Assembly (NCBI RefSeq): GCF_000250635.1
Contig: NC_016940.1
Location: 3,100,501-3,164,500 of the forward strand
From: Saprospira grandis str. Lewin
GTDB lineage: Bacteria; Bacteroidota; Bacteroidia; Chitinophagales; Saprospiraceae
Direction of reading: 5' to 3'
DNA length: 64,000 nucleotides
Translations under genes and position numbers: made by a program
The notes under the pieces: model-generated
The model's database searches: none
Told to the model about the DNA's origin: nothing
The model's input: the letters and a program-made list of their open reading frames with translations, nothing else
Shown here: one piece after another, positions 42,332-50,931 of the stretch
Position numbering within the stretch: position 1 is the first letter of the stretch
How the letters are laid out: the number at the start of each line of letters is the position of its first letter

Positions 42332-42973
42332 TTAAAACAAACGCATGGCCGTAAACATAAACCCATAAGTAGGTAGGTCATTGGTCGTGCTGCCATCAAA
42401 TGCACCTCCCATATAACGAGCCTCTACACCCAATTGCATTTTTTCCGTCTGCCAACGATGACCTACAGAAATAATAGGACGATAGCCCTGAGGAAAGAAA
42501 ACTCCACCAACCTCAGATTCAAACCAGTTCCTAATGTTCAGAAATAAGAAGTTGTTGGCCGTCTCTTTTCGATTGCTATACTCCCAGTATAAGTTGAGGT
42601 CCGCCTCAGGCTGAAAAGGCGTTAAGTCACTGGTCGAATAAGAGTTGAACTGGGCCGTTAGCCGAGGAGAGATACTACAACCCGGCCGCCAACCCTTGGG
42701 CTTCAAAAGTCCATACAAAAAACCAATATCGGCCATGAAAACACCACCCAATAAAGAACTGACATTGGTGCCCGCATAAAAGGTCGTGTACTTAGATAAT
42801 CCATGGGCCACTTGCATGTTGATAATGGGGGCCGCTTCTCCAGCTGTAGTGAATAAACAGACATCGGCCCCAAAGGCCGTTTTCTTCTTTTCTAAAGGCC
42901 GAACCACTCGGCTAGAGGTACAAGAGGCAAATAAAAAGAGGCCCAAAAGGGAGAGTAGGAAAGGGAATTTCAT
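42332..42973 (-). CDS. Outer-membrane beta-barrel lipoprotein of unknown function
   Basis: A 213-residue protein with a lipoprotein signal ending LFASC (Cys18). The rest has alternating short strands rich in Gly, Tyr and Phe (TTFYAGTNVSSLLGGVFMAD, DLNLYWEYSN, ISVGHRWQTEKMQLGVEARY) and a terminal aromatic strand GFMFTAMRLF ending in Phe, as in small outer-membrane barrels. I cannot name a family. It is convergent with fahA and 76 bp from the rlmI-like gene. Confidence 0.68.
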   Translation of the reverse strand: MKFPFLLSLLGLFLFASCTSSRVVRPLEKKKTAFGADVCLFTTAGEAAPIINMQVAHGLSKYTTFYAGTNVSSLLGGVFMADIGFLYGLLKPKGWRPGCSISPRLTAQFNSYSTSDLTPFQPEADLNLYWEYSNRKETANNFLFLNIRNWFESEVGGVFFPQGYRPIISVGHRWQTEKMQLGVEARYMGGAFDGSTTNDLPTYGFMFTAMRLF

Positions 42974-43049
42974 CAGAAGGGGATTAGATTATTTAATACC
43001 CTAAAGATAAAAAAAGCTAATAGATAAGGTCTATTAGCTTTTTCTAAAA

Positions 43050-44249
43050 TTATTCTACATGCAAAAGTAATCCTTTGAGATAACTCCCTTCTGGATGAAA
43101 CATACTCACGGGATGATCGGCTGGCTGACTCAAGCGACGCAGTACCCGCACTTGTCGACCCGCCTCAATGGCGGCAGAGGTAATCGTATTGTAAAACAGT
43201 TGCTCATCTACCACCTGAGAACAAGAGAAGGTAAATAGTAAACCTCCTGGGGCCACTTTCTTAAAGCCTTCAATATTCAATCGCTTATATCCCTGTACCG
43301 CTTTATGCCGCTTTTTCAGGCTTTTGGCGTAGGCCGGTGGGTCAAGAACCATCACCTCGTATTTTTCTTCCGATTGCTGCAAAAATTTGAGCACATCTTG
43401 GGTGTACGCCCGATGGGTTTCCCCTTCCAAACCGTTAATCTCCACATTTTTGTTGAGCAAATCAATCGCTTTGGCCGATACATCTACAGAGTCTACCCGC
43501 TTGGCTCCCGCTTTTAAGGCATAAATCGAAAAACCACCCGAATAGCAAAAGGCGTTCAATACCGTTTTCCCCTCAGCATAACGCCCCAAGAGCGCACGGT
43601 TTTCTCTTTGGTCCAAGAAAAAGCCCGTTTTTTGGCCCGTAATCCAGTTGACCTCAAACTTATGGCCGTTTTCTAGTACTTCGGCCAAGCCGCTTTCTCT
43701 TTCGCCATAAAGCAAACCATCTTCCAACTCTTGGGCATAAAGAGCCGGCAAACTCGCCTTACTTTTATCATAAACCGCCTGTAGCTTATCGCCCAAACAA
43801 CGCTTGAGCGCCTCCACAATTTCATTGCGGCAGCGGTGCATCCCAATAGAATGCGCCTGAAAAACAGCCGTCCCCGCATAAAAGTCAATAATTAAACCCG
43901 GCAAACCATCTCCCTCGCCATGCAATAAGCGAAAACAGTTGGTTTTGGGGTCTTGGTCCAAGCCCTCTATTTGCCGAACTTTCCAAGCTCGATTAAATTT
44001 TTGGGCCCAAAAATCAGCATCGGGCGCCAAGGGCTCATAACTAAATACCCGCACGGCAATGCTGCCATGATGATAGTGCCCAATGGCCAAAAACTCCCCA
44101 TTGCTGCGGTGCAAGCTCACAATATCGCCATCTTCTACCTGCCCCTCAATGCGCTTGATGGCCCCAGAAAATAACCAAGGATGCTTGCGCAAAATGGCGC
44201 TCTCTTTTCCCGGCTTGATAAATACTTTTGGATAATATAATTTGTTCAT
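43050..44249 (-). CDS. rlmI: Class I rRNA large-subunit methyltransferase (RlmI-like)
   Basis: The 399-residue product from ATG 44249 (an upstream start would add nine residues) belongs to the RlmI/PUA-methyltransferase family, which makes m5C1962 in 23S rRNA. The N-terminal PUA domain has PWLFSGAIKRIEGQVEDGDI. The SAM-binding part has WITGQKTGFFLDQRENR, VLNAFCYSGGFSIYALKAGA and the catalytic VLDPPAYAKS motif. The SCSQVVD segment is also characteristic. The exact target base is inferred from the family. No partner genes. Confidence 0.9.
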   Translation of the reverse strand: MNKLYYPKVFIKPGKESAILRKHPWLFSGAIKRIEGQVEDGDIVSLHRSNGEFLAIGHYHHGSIAVRVFSYEPLAPDADFWAQKFNRAWKVRQIEGLDQDPKTNCFRLLHGEGDGLPGLIIDFYAGTAVFQAHSIGMHRCRNEIVEALKRCLGDKLQAVYDKSKASLPALYAQELEDGLLYGERESGLAEVLENGHKFEVNWITGQKTGFFLDQRENRALLGRYAEGKTVLNAFCYSGGFSIYALKAGAKRVDSVDVSAKAIDLLNKNVEINGLEGETHRAYTQDVLKFLQQSEEKYEVMVLDPPAYAKSLKKRHKAVQGYKRLNIEGFKKVAPGGLLFTFSCSQVVDEQLFYNTITSAAIEAGRQVRVLRRLSQPADHPVSMFHPEGSYLKGLLLHVE

Positions 44250-44289
44250 CAGTTGTTTGTTGCTGTTCTGTTTCAAAGACTGTTTTTTT

Positions 44290-44462
44290 GGGGCTGCCCC
44301 GCCCTGCGGGCGGGTCGGGCTGTTTCGCAGCTCGCTATTCGCTCGGCCCTGCGCCGCCTTTGGCGGCTGGGTCTGGCCTAAGGGCCACTGCTGTCCATCC
44401 CTCAGCCAAAAGAAAGGCGGCTAAAGCCGCTCAGCGCCTTGGCCTAAAGGCAAAGGCCCAAA
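44290..44462 (+). repeat. GC-rich mosaic palindromic repeat, copy 13 (type II)
   Basis: GGGGCTGCCCC, palindrome GCCCTGCGGGC, GGGTCGGGCTGTTTCGCAGC, TATTCGCTCGGCCCTGCG, palindrome CCGCCTTTGGCGG, GGGTCTGGCC-TAA-GGCCACTGC, then CCATCCCTCAGCC at about 44410. A tail with GGCGGCTAAAGCCGC and GCCTTGGCCTAAAGGC palindromes extends to 44462. Confidence 0.84.
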
Positions 44463-44479
44463 AATAGGCTTTTTAAGCG

Positions 44480-45133
44480 CTATTGGCTAATCTCACGATC
44501 TATATTTTCTCTGGCTTGGGCCTCATATTGCTCTCTAAAGACCGCAGAGTAGTAAATTTGAGGACGATCCAGAAAGCTTTTCATGGCTTTTCGCCTCCCT
44601 TGCTTATAAAATAGGAAGTTGTACCAATTGACGTATTCTTTCTGCACGGCTTGGGCGTATTCTTCATAAATAGACCAGCTTTGGCCCAATATGGCCAAGT
44701 CAAAATCTAGAAATAAACGACAGTCGGGCTCATCGAGCAAAGGAGCATGCTTTTCTGTACTCAATATATATTGTTCGAGCTGTTTGCATTTTTTTGCCCC
44801 CAAGGGTTTGCGCAGCTGCTGCCGAGCAAATTGGGCCGAGAGCCGCTCATTGTCTTTGGATTTGGGGTTGTACTCTACATCATGAAAAAAAATGGCCATT
44901 TGGACCAAGGCTTTATCTTCTAGCTGGGCCTCCCACTGATCGGCTAGTTGTAGCAGATTGTACAAATGAGAAAGGTTGTGGTAATGCCGACCCCAATCGG
45001 CATAGGCCGCATAGAGCAAATCCCAGATGTCTTCTTGTTGCTTGGGCCCGATCGAATAGGCCCCAGCGGCCTCTTGCCATTTCTCTACTAAATAGGCCTT
45101 TTGTTCTTCTTCTAAATATGGACTAATAATCAT
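44480..45133 (-). CDS. Predicted HD-superfamily metal-dependent phosphohydrolase
   Basis: A 217-residue protein with an HD-type metal site: YHNLSHLYNLL (His, about residue 53-60), AIFFHDVEYNPKSKDNERLS (HD pair at about 82) and the later LFLDFDLAILGQSW (Asp, about 140). Related proteins are annotated as predicted HD-superfamily hydrolases of unknown substrate. The start ATG 45133 has no good alternative. It is followed by mosaic repeat DNA and stands alone. Confidence 0.82.
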   Translation of the reverse strand: MIISPYLEEEQKAYLVEKWQEAAGAYSIGPKQQEDIWDLLYAAYADWGRHYHNLSHLYNLLQLADQWEAQLEDKALVQMAIFFHDVEYNPKSKDNERLSAQFARQQLRKPLGAKKCKQLEQYILSTEKHAPLLDEPDCRLFLDFDLAILGQSWSIYEEYAQAVQKEYVNWYNFLFYKQGRRKAMKSFLDRPQIYYSAVFREQYEAQARENIDREISQ

Positions 45134-45151
45134 ATTGTATGGTTTTGCGGC

Positions 45152-45308
45152 TAGCTTGGGCGGCCTAGCCGCCCCTGGCCAAAGGCCAGAACGGCTGAGG
45201 GATGGGCAGCAGTGGCCGAAGGCCAGACCCAGCCAGCTTGCTGGCGCAGGGCCGAGCGATTAGCGAGCTGCGAGACAGCCCGACCCGCCCGCAGGGCGGG
45301 ACTGCCCC
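45152..45308 (-). repeat. GC-rich mosaic palindromic repeat, copy 14 (type II)
   Basis: Read leftward from GGGACTGCCCC at 45308. GGCTGAGGGATGGGCAGC, GGCC-GAA-GGCCAGACCC, palindrome GCCAGCTTGCTGGC, GGGCCGAGCGATTAGCGAG, GAGACAGCCCGACC, palindrome CCCGCAGGGCGGG. The palindrome GGCGGCCTAGCCGCC precedes it at 45159-45173. Confidence 0.84.
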
Positions 45309-45314
45309 AAAAAA

Positions 45315-46553
45315 TTATTCATATACCTTGGCTTGTGCAGCCCTTACTCGCTCATTGTAAATATAGTTTTCTTGGGCCAGTACCTCCACATAGGGTTGCA
45401 TTTTTAGAATCAAACTAGCTTCCCCCATCTGTTCGAGCAGGTTTTTATAGGCCAACTGAAAATCATCCTCTAAGCGCTTGGGCTGGCCCGCAAAAGCCGG
45501 GCGATTGGCCGTGCCCTGCAATAAGGCCCGCAAATAAAGGCTTTTTTGCTCCTCGATCCAGTCCTTGAGCTCGTAATTGGGCAAGCGCAATAAGAATTTA
45601 TCCCAGCTAATGAGACGAGCGGCCAACTCCGTAATGGGCCGAATAATTTCCCCATCCTTTAGCACCGGCTCCTCGATGTCTTGGGCGTACAGGTCCAGAA
45701 AAATACGGCCATTGGCCGGGGCAATGCGATAGACCCGCCGCTGAAATTTATCAATGTTCGGGACCAGCAATAGCTCGCCCTTGGGCCCCAAGGCAAAGGC
45801 CAAATACAATTGATCGAGCTCTCGCAAACTGGCATTTTGCTGCATATCTACAGAGCCATAGCGCTTGAGCTCGGCCAAATGGGCCTGAAATTTACTGCTG
45901 GGCAAACGGTCTACCCAATAGCTATGCACTTGCTGCTGAAAAGCAATTAGCTTGGCCAAAGCCCAGTCTGAAGCCGCCGCTTTGCGGTTGGGAAACATCC
46001 CCTCATAGTATTGTATAGCCTCTTCTAAGGCCGACTTTTTTTGTATCGAAGTCTTTTTAAGCAGCTCTCCAAAACGATTCATCTGGGCCTGCTCCATAGG
46101 GTCAATTTCCTCCTTTTGGCTCAAGGGAATAGGGGTTTCACTCTCCTTGATGCTCTGAAAACGAAGGCTCTCTCGCTCTCCCAAAAATTTGATGCAACCG
46201 CCATAGACCCAACCCTCATTGCCGTTGCCGCTGCGCACCTTATACCAATGCTCATAGCGATCCTCTCCACCCATTTCTACTAGGGTCGTAAAGTTGGTGC
46301 TGTCGTTGAGGTACTCCACTACACTCTCTAAGGCCAAACGCTCTAAAACAGCCCCCTCCAAATCAGGGGTGGAGCGCAGCCGAAGGTTGGGAATACTGAC
46401 TTCTACAAACTGTGGCAATGGGCTGGTTTTGCTGTTTTTGGCCGCCAAACGATGCTCCGGCCCCTGAGGCTGCTCTTTGGGCCGTTCCTCATTACAAGCA
46501 GGTAAGAGTAAAAAAACAAAACTACCAATTAGAAGATGTCGAAAGGGTCGCAT
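45315..46553 (-). CDS. Lipoprotein with bacterial SH3-like domain
   Basis: A 412-residue lipoprotein (lipobox LLPAC, Cys20). Residues about 48-125 form a bacterial SH3 domain (VSIPNLRLRSTPDLEG, WYKVRSGNGNEGWVYGG), a fold that often binds peptidoglycan. The rest is helical and has no family that I recognise (YYEGMFPNRKAAASDWAL, QMNRFGELLKK). The C-terminal 80 residues are charged and helical. It is followed by a mosaic repeat and preceded, 38 bp away, by the RmlD-like gene on the same strand, with possible co-transcription. Confidence 0.78.
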   Translation of the reverse strand: MRPFRHLLIGSFVFLLLPACNEERPKEQPQGPEHRLAAKNSKTSPLPQFVEVSIPNLRLRSTPDLEGAVLERLALESVVEYLNDSTNFTTLVEMGGEDRYEHWYKVRSGNGNEGWVYGGCIKFLGERESLRFQSIKESETPIPLSQKEEIDPMEQAQMNRFGELLKKTSIQKKSALEEAIQYYEGMFPNRKAAASDWALAKLIAFQQQVHSYWVDRLPSSKFQAHLAELKRYGSVDMQQNASLRELDQLYLAFALGPKGELLLVPNIDKFQRRVYRIAPANGRIFLDLYAQDIEEPVLKDGEIIRPITELAARLISWDKFLLRLPNYELKDWIEEQKSLYLRALLQGTANRPAFAGQPKRLEDDFQLAYKNLLEQMGEASLILKMQPYVEVLAQENYIYNERVRAAQAKVYE

Positions 46554-46591
46554 AGGGAATAAACTAACGTGAGAAAAAAATAAGTTGGCCC

Positions 46592-47494
46592 TTAACCTTT
46601 GGCGGCAATCTCTTCTAGCTGAGCGGCCAAACTTAAGGGACTGTAGTTGAGGTATTGGGCGGCATAAAGACTTTGCATACTGAGGTCTTCAGGGCGAGCA
46701 GGCTGTATATCGGCCAAACTAGCCGCCAAAATTTTATGCGCATCAAGACCAAAACAATGGGCCATTTTTTGGGCCAATTCTAAACGAGATAGCCGCTCTG
46801 GCCCAGGAAAATGCCAAATTCTAGGCAATTTCTCTTCCGTATTATAATAAATTAAAGCCAAAAGTTGCTGCAAATAACGAGCAGCCTCATAAGCCGATAA
46901 TGGGGTTCGGTATTCATCGCTAAAAGCCGCTAGTTGCTCCCCTTCCTGATCGGCCAATTGGGCCAACCAACGCCCAAAAAAATGCTTGCTGTAAGCCGGA
47001 CCAATGCCCAGCAATAAGGGCAGGCGACAAATATACGCATTGGGGTAATCGGCCAATAAAGCTTCTTCTACCGCCAATTTCTGACTACCATACTGCAAGA
47101 GCGGATAAGCAAAACTTTCCTCATCATAAGGCGCCGAATGCCCATTGAATACCATGTCCGAGGAGACAAACAAAAAGGGAATCCCCTTGGACTTGGCATA
47201 ATCCGCTAAGGTCAAACTCGCATATACATTTACATGATAGGAGAGGGCCGGATGCTCCTCGCAAAAGCTAGTGTTGGCAATAGCCGCCGCATGAATAATG
47301 GCATCAGGAGCCAAACGATCCAGCAGTTCCCGCACTTCCTGATCCCGCAATAAGTTGATGCGCTCCCAAGACCAAGGCGCCCCCTCAAATTGCTGCCGAT
47401 AATATAAACCTACAGCCTCTCCGCCCAATTGCCAGCTCTGAGCCAAATGCCAACCCAAAAAACCCGAGGCCCCCGTCAAAATAATTTTTTTCAC
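46592..47494 (-). CDS. NAD-dependent epimerase/RmlD-like reductase
   Basis: An extended short-chain dehydrogenase of about 300 residues. GTG 47494 is preferred as start (VKKIILTGASGFLG begins the Rossmann fold directly); the longer frame starts only with TTG at 47536. Motifs are TGASGFLGWHLA (NAD site), ALIIHAAAIANTSFCE-like region and FLFVSSDMVFNG with SxD. The catalytic YGSQKLAVEEALLADYPNAY (YxxxK, about residue 135) is present. It resembles dTDP-4-dehydrorhamnose reductase but is not beside rhamnose genes, so the sugar is unknown. Confidence 0.82.
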   Translation of the reverse strand: MKKIILTGASGFLGWHLAQSWQLGGEAVGLYYRQQFEGAPWSWERINLLRDQEVRELLDRLAPDAIIHAAAIANTSFCEEHPALSYHVNVYASLTLADYAKSKGIPFLFVSSDMVFNGHSAPYDEESFAYPLLQYGSQKLAVEEALLADYPNAYICRLPLLLGIGPAYSKHFFGRWLAQLADQEGEQLAAFSDEYRTPLSAYEAARYLQQLLALIYYNTEEKLPRIWHFPGPERLSRLELAQKMAHCFGLDAHKILAASLADIQPARPEDLSMQSLYAAQYLNYSPLSLAAQLEEIAAKG

Positions 47495-47578
47495 AATCCA
47501 ATTCGTTCGGTGAATCGCTAATCTAAGGAATATCAAACAGCCTTCATATTTAGTAGCCCAAATCTTTTAAGGCCGCTT

Positions 47579-47658
47579 ACTTAAAATAAGTCTAAATAAG
47601 TTTTGTCTTTTGCTAAATAGGGCCTATACTTGCACTATTAGTAATTGATCTAAATAAG
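47579..47658 (+). promoter_or_regulatory. Heme-uptake operon promoter with candidate iron-regulator sites
   Basis: A -33 TTTG (47602-47605) and -7 TATACTTG (47625-47632) lie 19 bp apart, as in Bacteroidota promoters, about 35 bp before the ATG at 47666. Around them are repeated CTAAATA motifs: CTAAATAAG at 47592 and 47650, CTAAATAG at 47613. The minus strand of 47579-47597 reads ATTTAGACTTATTTTAAGT, 16/19 identical to the palindrome upstream of the Fur-family gene. Iron control through that repressor is a reasonable inference. Confidence 0.55.
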
Positions 47659-47665
47659 AATAGCG

Positions 47666-48688
47666 ATGAATCTGGCAAAGGAAGATCTGCAATGGCTGTT
47701 GTTGGGCGGACTGTTTTCGGTCCTTTTGCTCTTAGGTTCAGCTACTTTTGGGGCCTACCCACTTTCTGCTGCCGATTTATGGGCCCTGCTTTCTGGCCAA
47801 ACCCAAGCAGGCGCTAGCTATTTTCTCTTTTGGCAAATTCGCCTGCCTCGCCTGCTCATGGCTTATGCTGTGGGCGCGGCCTTGGGCCTTTCTGGGGCGG
47901 GGGTGCAGGGACTTTTCCAAAATCCTTTGGCCGAACCCAGCCTGATTGGGGTACAGGGCGGAAGTATGCTGGCCGCTGCCATTTATTTGGTCCTCATTGG
48001 GCCACTTTTGGGCAGTTATTCGCTTTGGGGCTTGCCGCTTTTTGCTTTTCTGGGGGCCATTTTGGCCTGCCTGGGGGTCTACCGCATGAGTACGCTAAAT
48101 GGCCGAACTTATACGGCGAGTATGCTACTCGCTGGGGTGGCCATTACGGCCCTTTGTGGCGCCTTTACGGGCCTACTGACTTATTTTTCCGATGAGGCCC
48201 AACTCCGAGATTTTACCTTTTGGAGCCTGGGTAGCCTGGCCGGAAGTAGCTGGTCCAATCTCCTGATTTTATTGATTTGCTTATTGCCTGCCTTGTTCAT
48301 TTTGTTGCCTATGGGCCCTGCCCTAAACGCCCTTTTATTGGGCGAAACCGAGGCGCAATATATGGGCTGGAGCAGCCAAAAAATAAAATGGAAGGTCTTG
48401 TTTGCCGCTAGTTTGGCAGTAGGGGCTTCGGTGGCGCTTTCGGGCAGCATTGGCTTTATTGGCCTTTTGGCCCCACACCTAATCCGCCTTTGGCGAGGCA
48501 GTAATCAACGCTTTTTGTTGCCGGCTTCGGCTATGCTGGGGGGCTGCCTGCTCTTGCTGGCCGATACCTTTGCCCGCTGCCTTTTGGCCCCTCAAGAGCT
48601 GCCCCTTGGGGTCTTGACGACCCTTTTGGGGGCCCCGCTTTTTTTCTATCTGGTCTTACAAGCCAGAGGAAGACATCAGTTGGTTTAG
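47666..48688 (+). CDS. hmuU: FecCD-family ABC permease (probable heme transporter HmuU)
   Basis: A 340-residue inner-membrane permease of the BtuC/FecCD/HmuU family with about ten helices. Motifs are FWQIRLPRLLMAYAVGAALG, LSGAGVQGLFQNPLAEPSLIG (the family hallmark) and SGSIGFIGLLAPHLIRLWRG (the coupling-helix region contacting the ATPase). The genes downstream encode an ATPase and an HmuS-like protein, which points to heme rather than cobalamin or siderophore. No periplasmic binding protein (HmuT) is in the cluster. Confidence 0.85.
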   Translation: MNLAKEDLQWLLLGGLFSVLLLLGSATFGAYPLSAADLWALLSGQTQAGASYFLFWQIRLPRLLMAYAVGAALGLSGAGVQGLFQNPLAEPSLIGVQGGSMLAAAIYLVLIGPLLGSYSLWGLPLFAFLGAILACLGVYRMSTLNGRTYTASMLLAGVAITALCGAFTGLLTYFSDEAQLRDFTFWSLGSLAGSSWSNLLILLICLLPALFILLPMGPALNALLLGETEAQYMGWSSQKIKWKVLFAASLAVGASVALSGSIGFIGLLAPHLIRLWRGSNQRFLLPASAMLGGCLLLLADTFARCLLAPQELPLGVLTTLLGAPLFFYLVLQARGRHQLV

Positions 48689-48703
48689 GCTGATTTATTT
48701 TTT

Positions 48704-48832
48704 GGGGCCTCCTGCCTGCGGCAGGCGCTACGTTTCGGGGCTCGCTGCTCGCTCGGCCCTGCGCCAGCAAGCTGGCTGGGTCTGGCCTTCGGCCACCCCT
48801 ACACATCGCTAGGCCTGCGGCCCCTTTGGGGC
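48704..48832 (+). repeat. GC-rich mosaic palindromic repeat, copy 15 (type I), inside the heme operon
   Basis: GGGGCCTCC, palindrome TGCCTGCGGCA, CGCTACGTTTCGGGGCTCGC, TGCTCGCTCGGCCCTGCG, palindrome CCAGCAAGCTGG, GGTCTGGCC-TTC-GGCC, ACATCGCTAGGCC, then palindrome GGCCCCTTTGGGGCC. It separates hmuU from hmuV, so if the genes form one operon the element is transcribed. Confidence 0.86.
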
Positions 48833-48861
48833 CTGTAGGACGCAAAATAAACGGAATAATT

Positions 48862-49665
48862 ATGCTTTTAGATGTAGATGCGGCCTTGTATTGGGGCCAA
48901 AAGCCCTTGCTCGAAGAGTTGCGCTTTTCGCTCTCTGCTGGAGAGTTCTTGGTGGTTCTGGGCCCCAACGGAGTCGGAAAGTCTTCTCTTTTGCAATGGT
49001 TGGCAGGCCAAAAAAAAACAGCGCTCAAAGTTAAGGGCAAGGCCCAACTCAAAGGGAAAGATTTGGCCCAATATAGCCTTTCCGAAATGGCAAAGTTTAG
49101 GGCGGTGATGTCGCAAAGTTTGCATCTGCCTTTTCCCTTAAAGGTCCAGGAGTTTATGAGCCTAGGCCATGCCCAACAAAAAGCCGCCCTCTCTGATGAA
49201 CGAGCCCTAGATTTACTGGCCCAATTGGGCCTGAAAGGCTATGAAGACCGCCTTTGGCAACAGCTTTCAGGCGGAGAGCGGCAGCGCCTGCAATTGGCCC
49301 GACTCCTCTGGCAATTGGAGGAGGCGATTGAGCAAAAAGAAGCCCTGCTTTTATTAGATGAGCCCCTAGCCGCTCTCGATATTGCCCACCAACAACAATT
49401 GATGCAGTTGGTGGCCCAACTTTGCAAAGAACAGCAATTAGGGGCCCTGGCCATTTTGCACGATATCAATATTGCGGCCCAATATGCCGACCGTCTACTG
49501 CTCTTGGCCCCAGGCCAACAATGGGCCCTCGGCCCGCCCGAAGAGGTGCTCACGCAAGAAGCCCTCAAAGCTATGTATCAAGTAGAAACATTTATAGAAA
49601 AACATCCTATACATCATTGTCCACAGGTCATCTTTAGCGGCTGGCTAAAGGGCCAAACTATATAA
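48862..49665 (+). CDS. hmuV: Heme ABC transporter ATP-binding protein (HmuV-like)
   Basis: An ABC ATPase of 267 residues from ATG 48862, because the upstream frame lies in the repeat. It has Walker A LGPNGVGKSSLL (about 32-43), Q-loop MSQSLHLPF, signature QQLSGGERQRLQLARLL (about 131-147), Walker B ALLLLDEPLAALD and H-loop LGALAILHDINIAAQYADRL. It pairs with the FecCD permease upstream. HmuS starts 5 bp after its stop. The heme assignment rests on context. Confidence 0.9.
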   Translation: MLLDVDAALYWGQKPLLEELRFSLSAGEFLVVLGPNGVGKSSLLQWLAGQKKTALKVKGKAQLKGKDLAQYSLSEMAKFRAVMSQSLHLPFPLKVQEFMSLGHAQQKAALSDERALDLLAQLGLKGYEDRLWQQLSGGERQRLQLARLLWQLEEAIEQKEALLLLDEPLAALDIAHQQQLMQLVAQLCKEQQLGALAILHDINIAAQYADRLLLLAPGQQWALGPPEEVLTQEALKAMYQVETFIEKHPIHHCPQVIFSGWLKGQTI

Positions 49666-49670
49666 TTATT

Positions 49671-50747
49671 ATGGAGAATCAATTGAATACGCCTCAGGAT
49701 TTGGCCCAAGCTTATGCGGCCCTTCAAGCAGAAACCCCTCATTTGCGCATTCGCCAAGCGGCCCAAAAATTGGGCGTGGCCGAGCTGTCTTTATTAGAAT
49801 TGGAGCTGGGCGGCCGCTGTATTCGCCTAGAGAATAAACCCCAAGAGATTTTGGCGAGCCTAGCGCCTTTGGGCCGCCTGATGGCCCTTACTCGCAACCC
49901 TTATGTGGTGCATGAGCGTAAAGGCATTTATGAAAATGTTTCTTTTATGGGCCCAACTCAGCAAGTGGGGCTGGTGGTAAATCCCGATATCGATTTGCGC
50001 CTCTTTTTGTCTAGCTGGACCCATGTCTATGCCGTGGGCATTCCCAAAGGAAAAGAGGTCTTGCATGGCTTGCAGTTTTTCGATAATAGAGGGGAGGCCG
50101 TGCATAAGGTCTATTGTACCAAAGAGAGCAATATGGAGGCTTATCAGCAGTTGTTAGATAAGTTCCGAGCCGAGGACCAAAGCCCTTTGGCCCTTTTGCC
50201 TTACCCCCATTGGGAAGGCCCCGAAGCTTCAAAAGCAGAGGTAGATGTAGCGGCCTTTCAAGAAGATTGGTTGAATTTGCAGGATACGCATGATTTCTTT
50301 GGGATGCTTAAACGCCATGGCTTGGCCCGCCAAGATGCGCTGCGTTTGGCCCCAGAAGGCCATGCCCGCCAAATGGAAAAAGCAGCTGTTAGCCAAATGC
50401 TAGAAAAGGCATCGGAGACGGGCCAACCCATTATGGTCTTTGTAGGCAATAAAGGCTGTATCCAAATTCATACAGGTCCAGTAAAACGCATTGTAGAGCG
50501 AGGGACCTGGATCAATGTGATGGATCCCGATTTTAACCTGCATCTAGATTTGGCTGGCGTAGCCGAGGCTTGGTGGGTCCGCAAACCCTCTGCAGACGGA
50601 ATCGTCTCTAGCCTAGAGCTTTTTGATGAGCAAGGAGAACTAATTGCTTATTTCTTTGGCGCGCGCAAACCCGGTATTCCCGAAAGAGAAGACTGGCGCG
50701 CCCTGCTCAATACTTTGCCCGTTTTGGTCCAGCCCGAATCGGTCTAA
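49671..50747 (+). CDS. hmuS: Hemin-degrading/heme-trafficking protein HmuS
   Basis: A 358-residue protein of the HmuS/HemS/ChuS family, built of two related halves (about 1-180 and 190-355). Each half contains the characteristic pattern: LGRLMALTRNPYVVHERKGIY with VGLVVNPDIDLRLFLSSW in the first half. The second half has GQPIMVFVGNKGCIQIHTG and NVMDPDFNLHLDLAGVAEAW. The family binds heme in the cytoplasm and in several cases frees the iron. It is 5 bp after hmuV. The C-terminal GVAEAWWVRKPSADGIVSSL is highly typical. Confidence 0.93.
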   Translation: MENQLNTPQDLAQAYAALQAETPHLRIRQAAQKLGVAELSLLELELGGRCIRLENKPQEILASLAPLGRLMALTRNPYVVHERKGIYENVSFMGPTQQVGLVVNPDIDLRLFLSSWTHVYAVGIPKGKEVLHGLQFFDNRGEAVHKVYCTKESNMEAYQQLLDKFRAEDQSPLALLPYPHWEGPEASKAEVDVAAFQEDWLNLQDTHDFFGMLKRHGLARQDALRLAPEGHARQMEKAAVSQMLEKASETGQPIMVFVGNKGCIQIHTGPVKRIVERGTWINVMDPDFNLHLDLAGVAEAWWVRKPSADGIVSSLELFDEQGELIAYFFGARKPGIPEREDWRALLNTLPVLVQPESV

Positions 50748-50770
50748 AGGGTTTGATTTTCTGCGTTCTA

Positions 50771-50909
50771 CAGGCGCGAAGCGCCGCAGGCTGAGCTGCC
50801 CGGTGGGTGGCCGCAGGCCAGACCGGCTTTTGAGCGCAGCGAAAAAGACGGGCCGAGCAGAGAGCGAGCCCAAAGGGGAGCGACCCGCCCGCAAGGGCGG
50901 GGCAGCCCC
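50771..50909 (-). repeat. GC-rich mosaic palindromic repeat, copy 16 (type III end)
   Basis: Read leftward from GGGGCAGCCCC at 50909. GGCC-GCA-GGCCAGACCGG, palindromic TTTTGAGCGCAGCGAAAAA, GGGCCGAGCAGAGAGCGAGC, GCGACCCGCC and palindrome CCCGCAAGGGCGGG. GGCGCGAAGCGCC marks the left side. It lies between hmuS and the TonB receptor gene. Confidence 0.76.
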
Positions 50910-50931
50910 AACAAAAAAGAAAAAAGTAGAT

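Noticed and set aside
50644-50931. N-terminal extension of the TonB receptor
   Set aside because: It overlaps the hmuS 3' end and repeat DNA, and the signal peptide begins at 50932.
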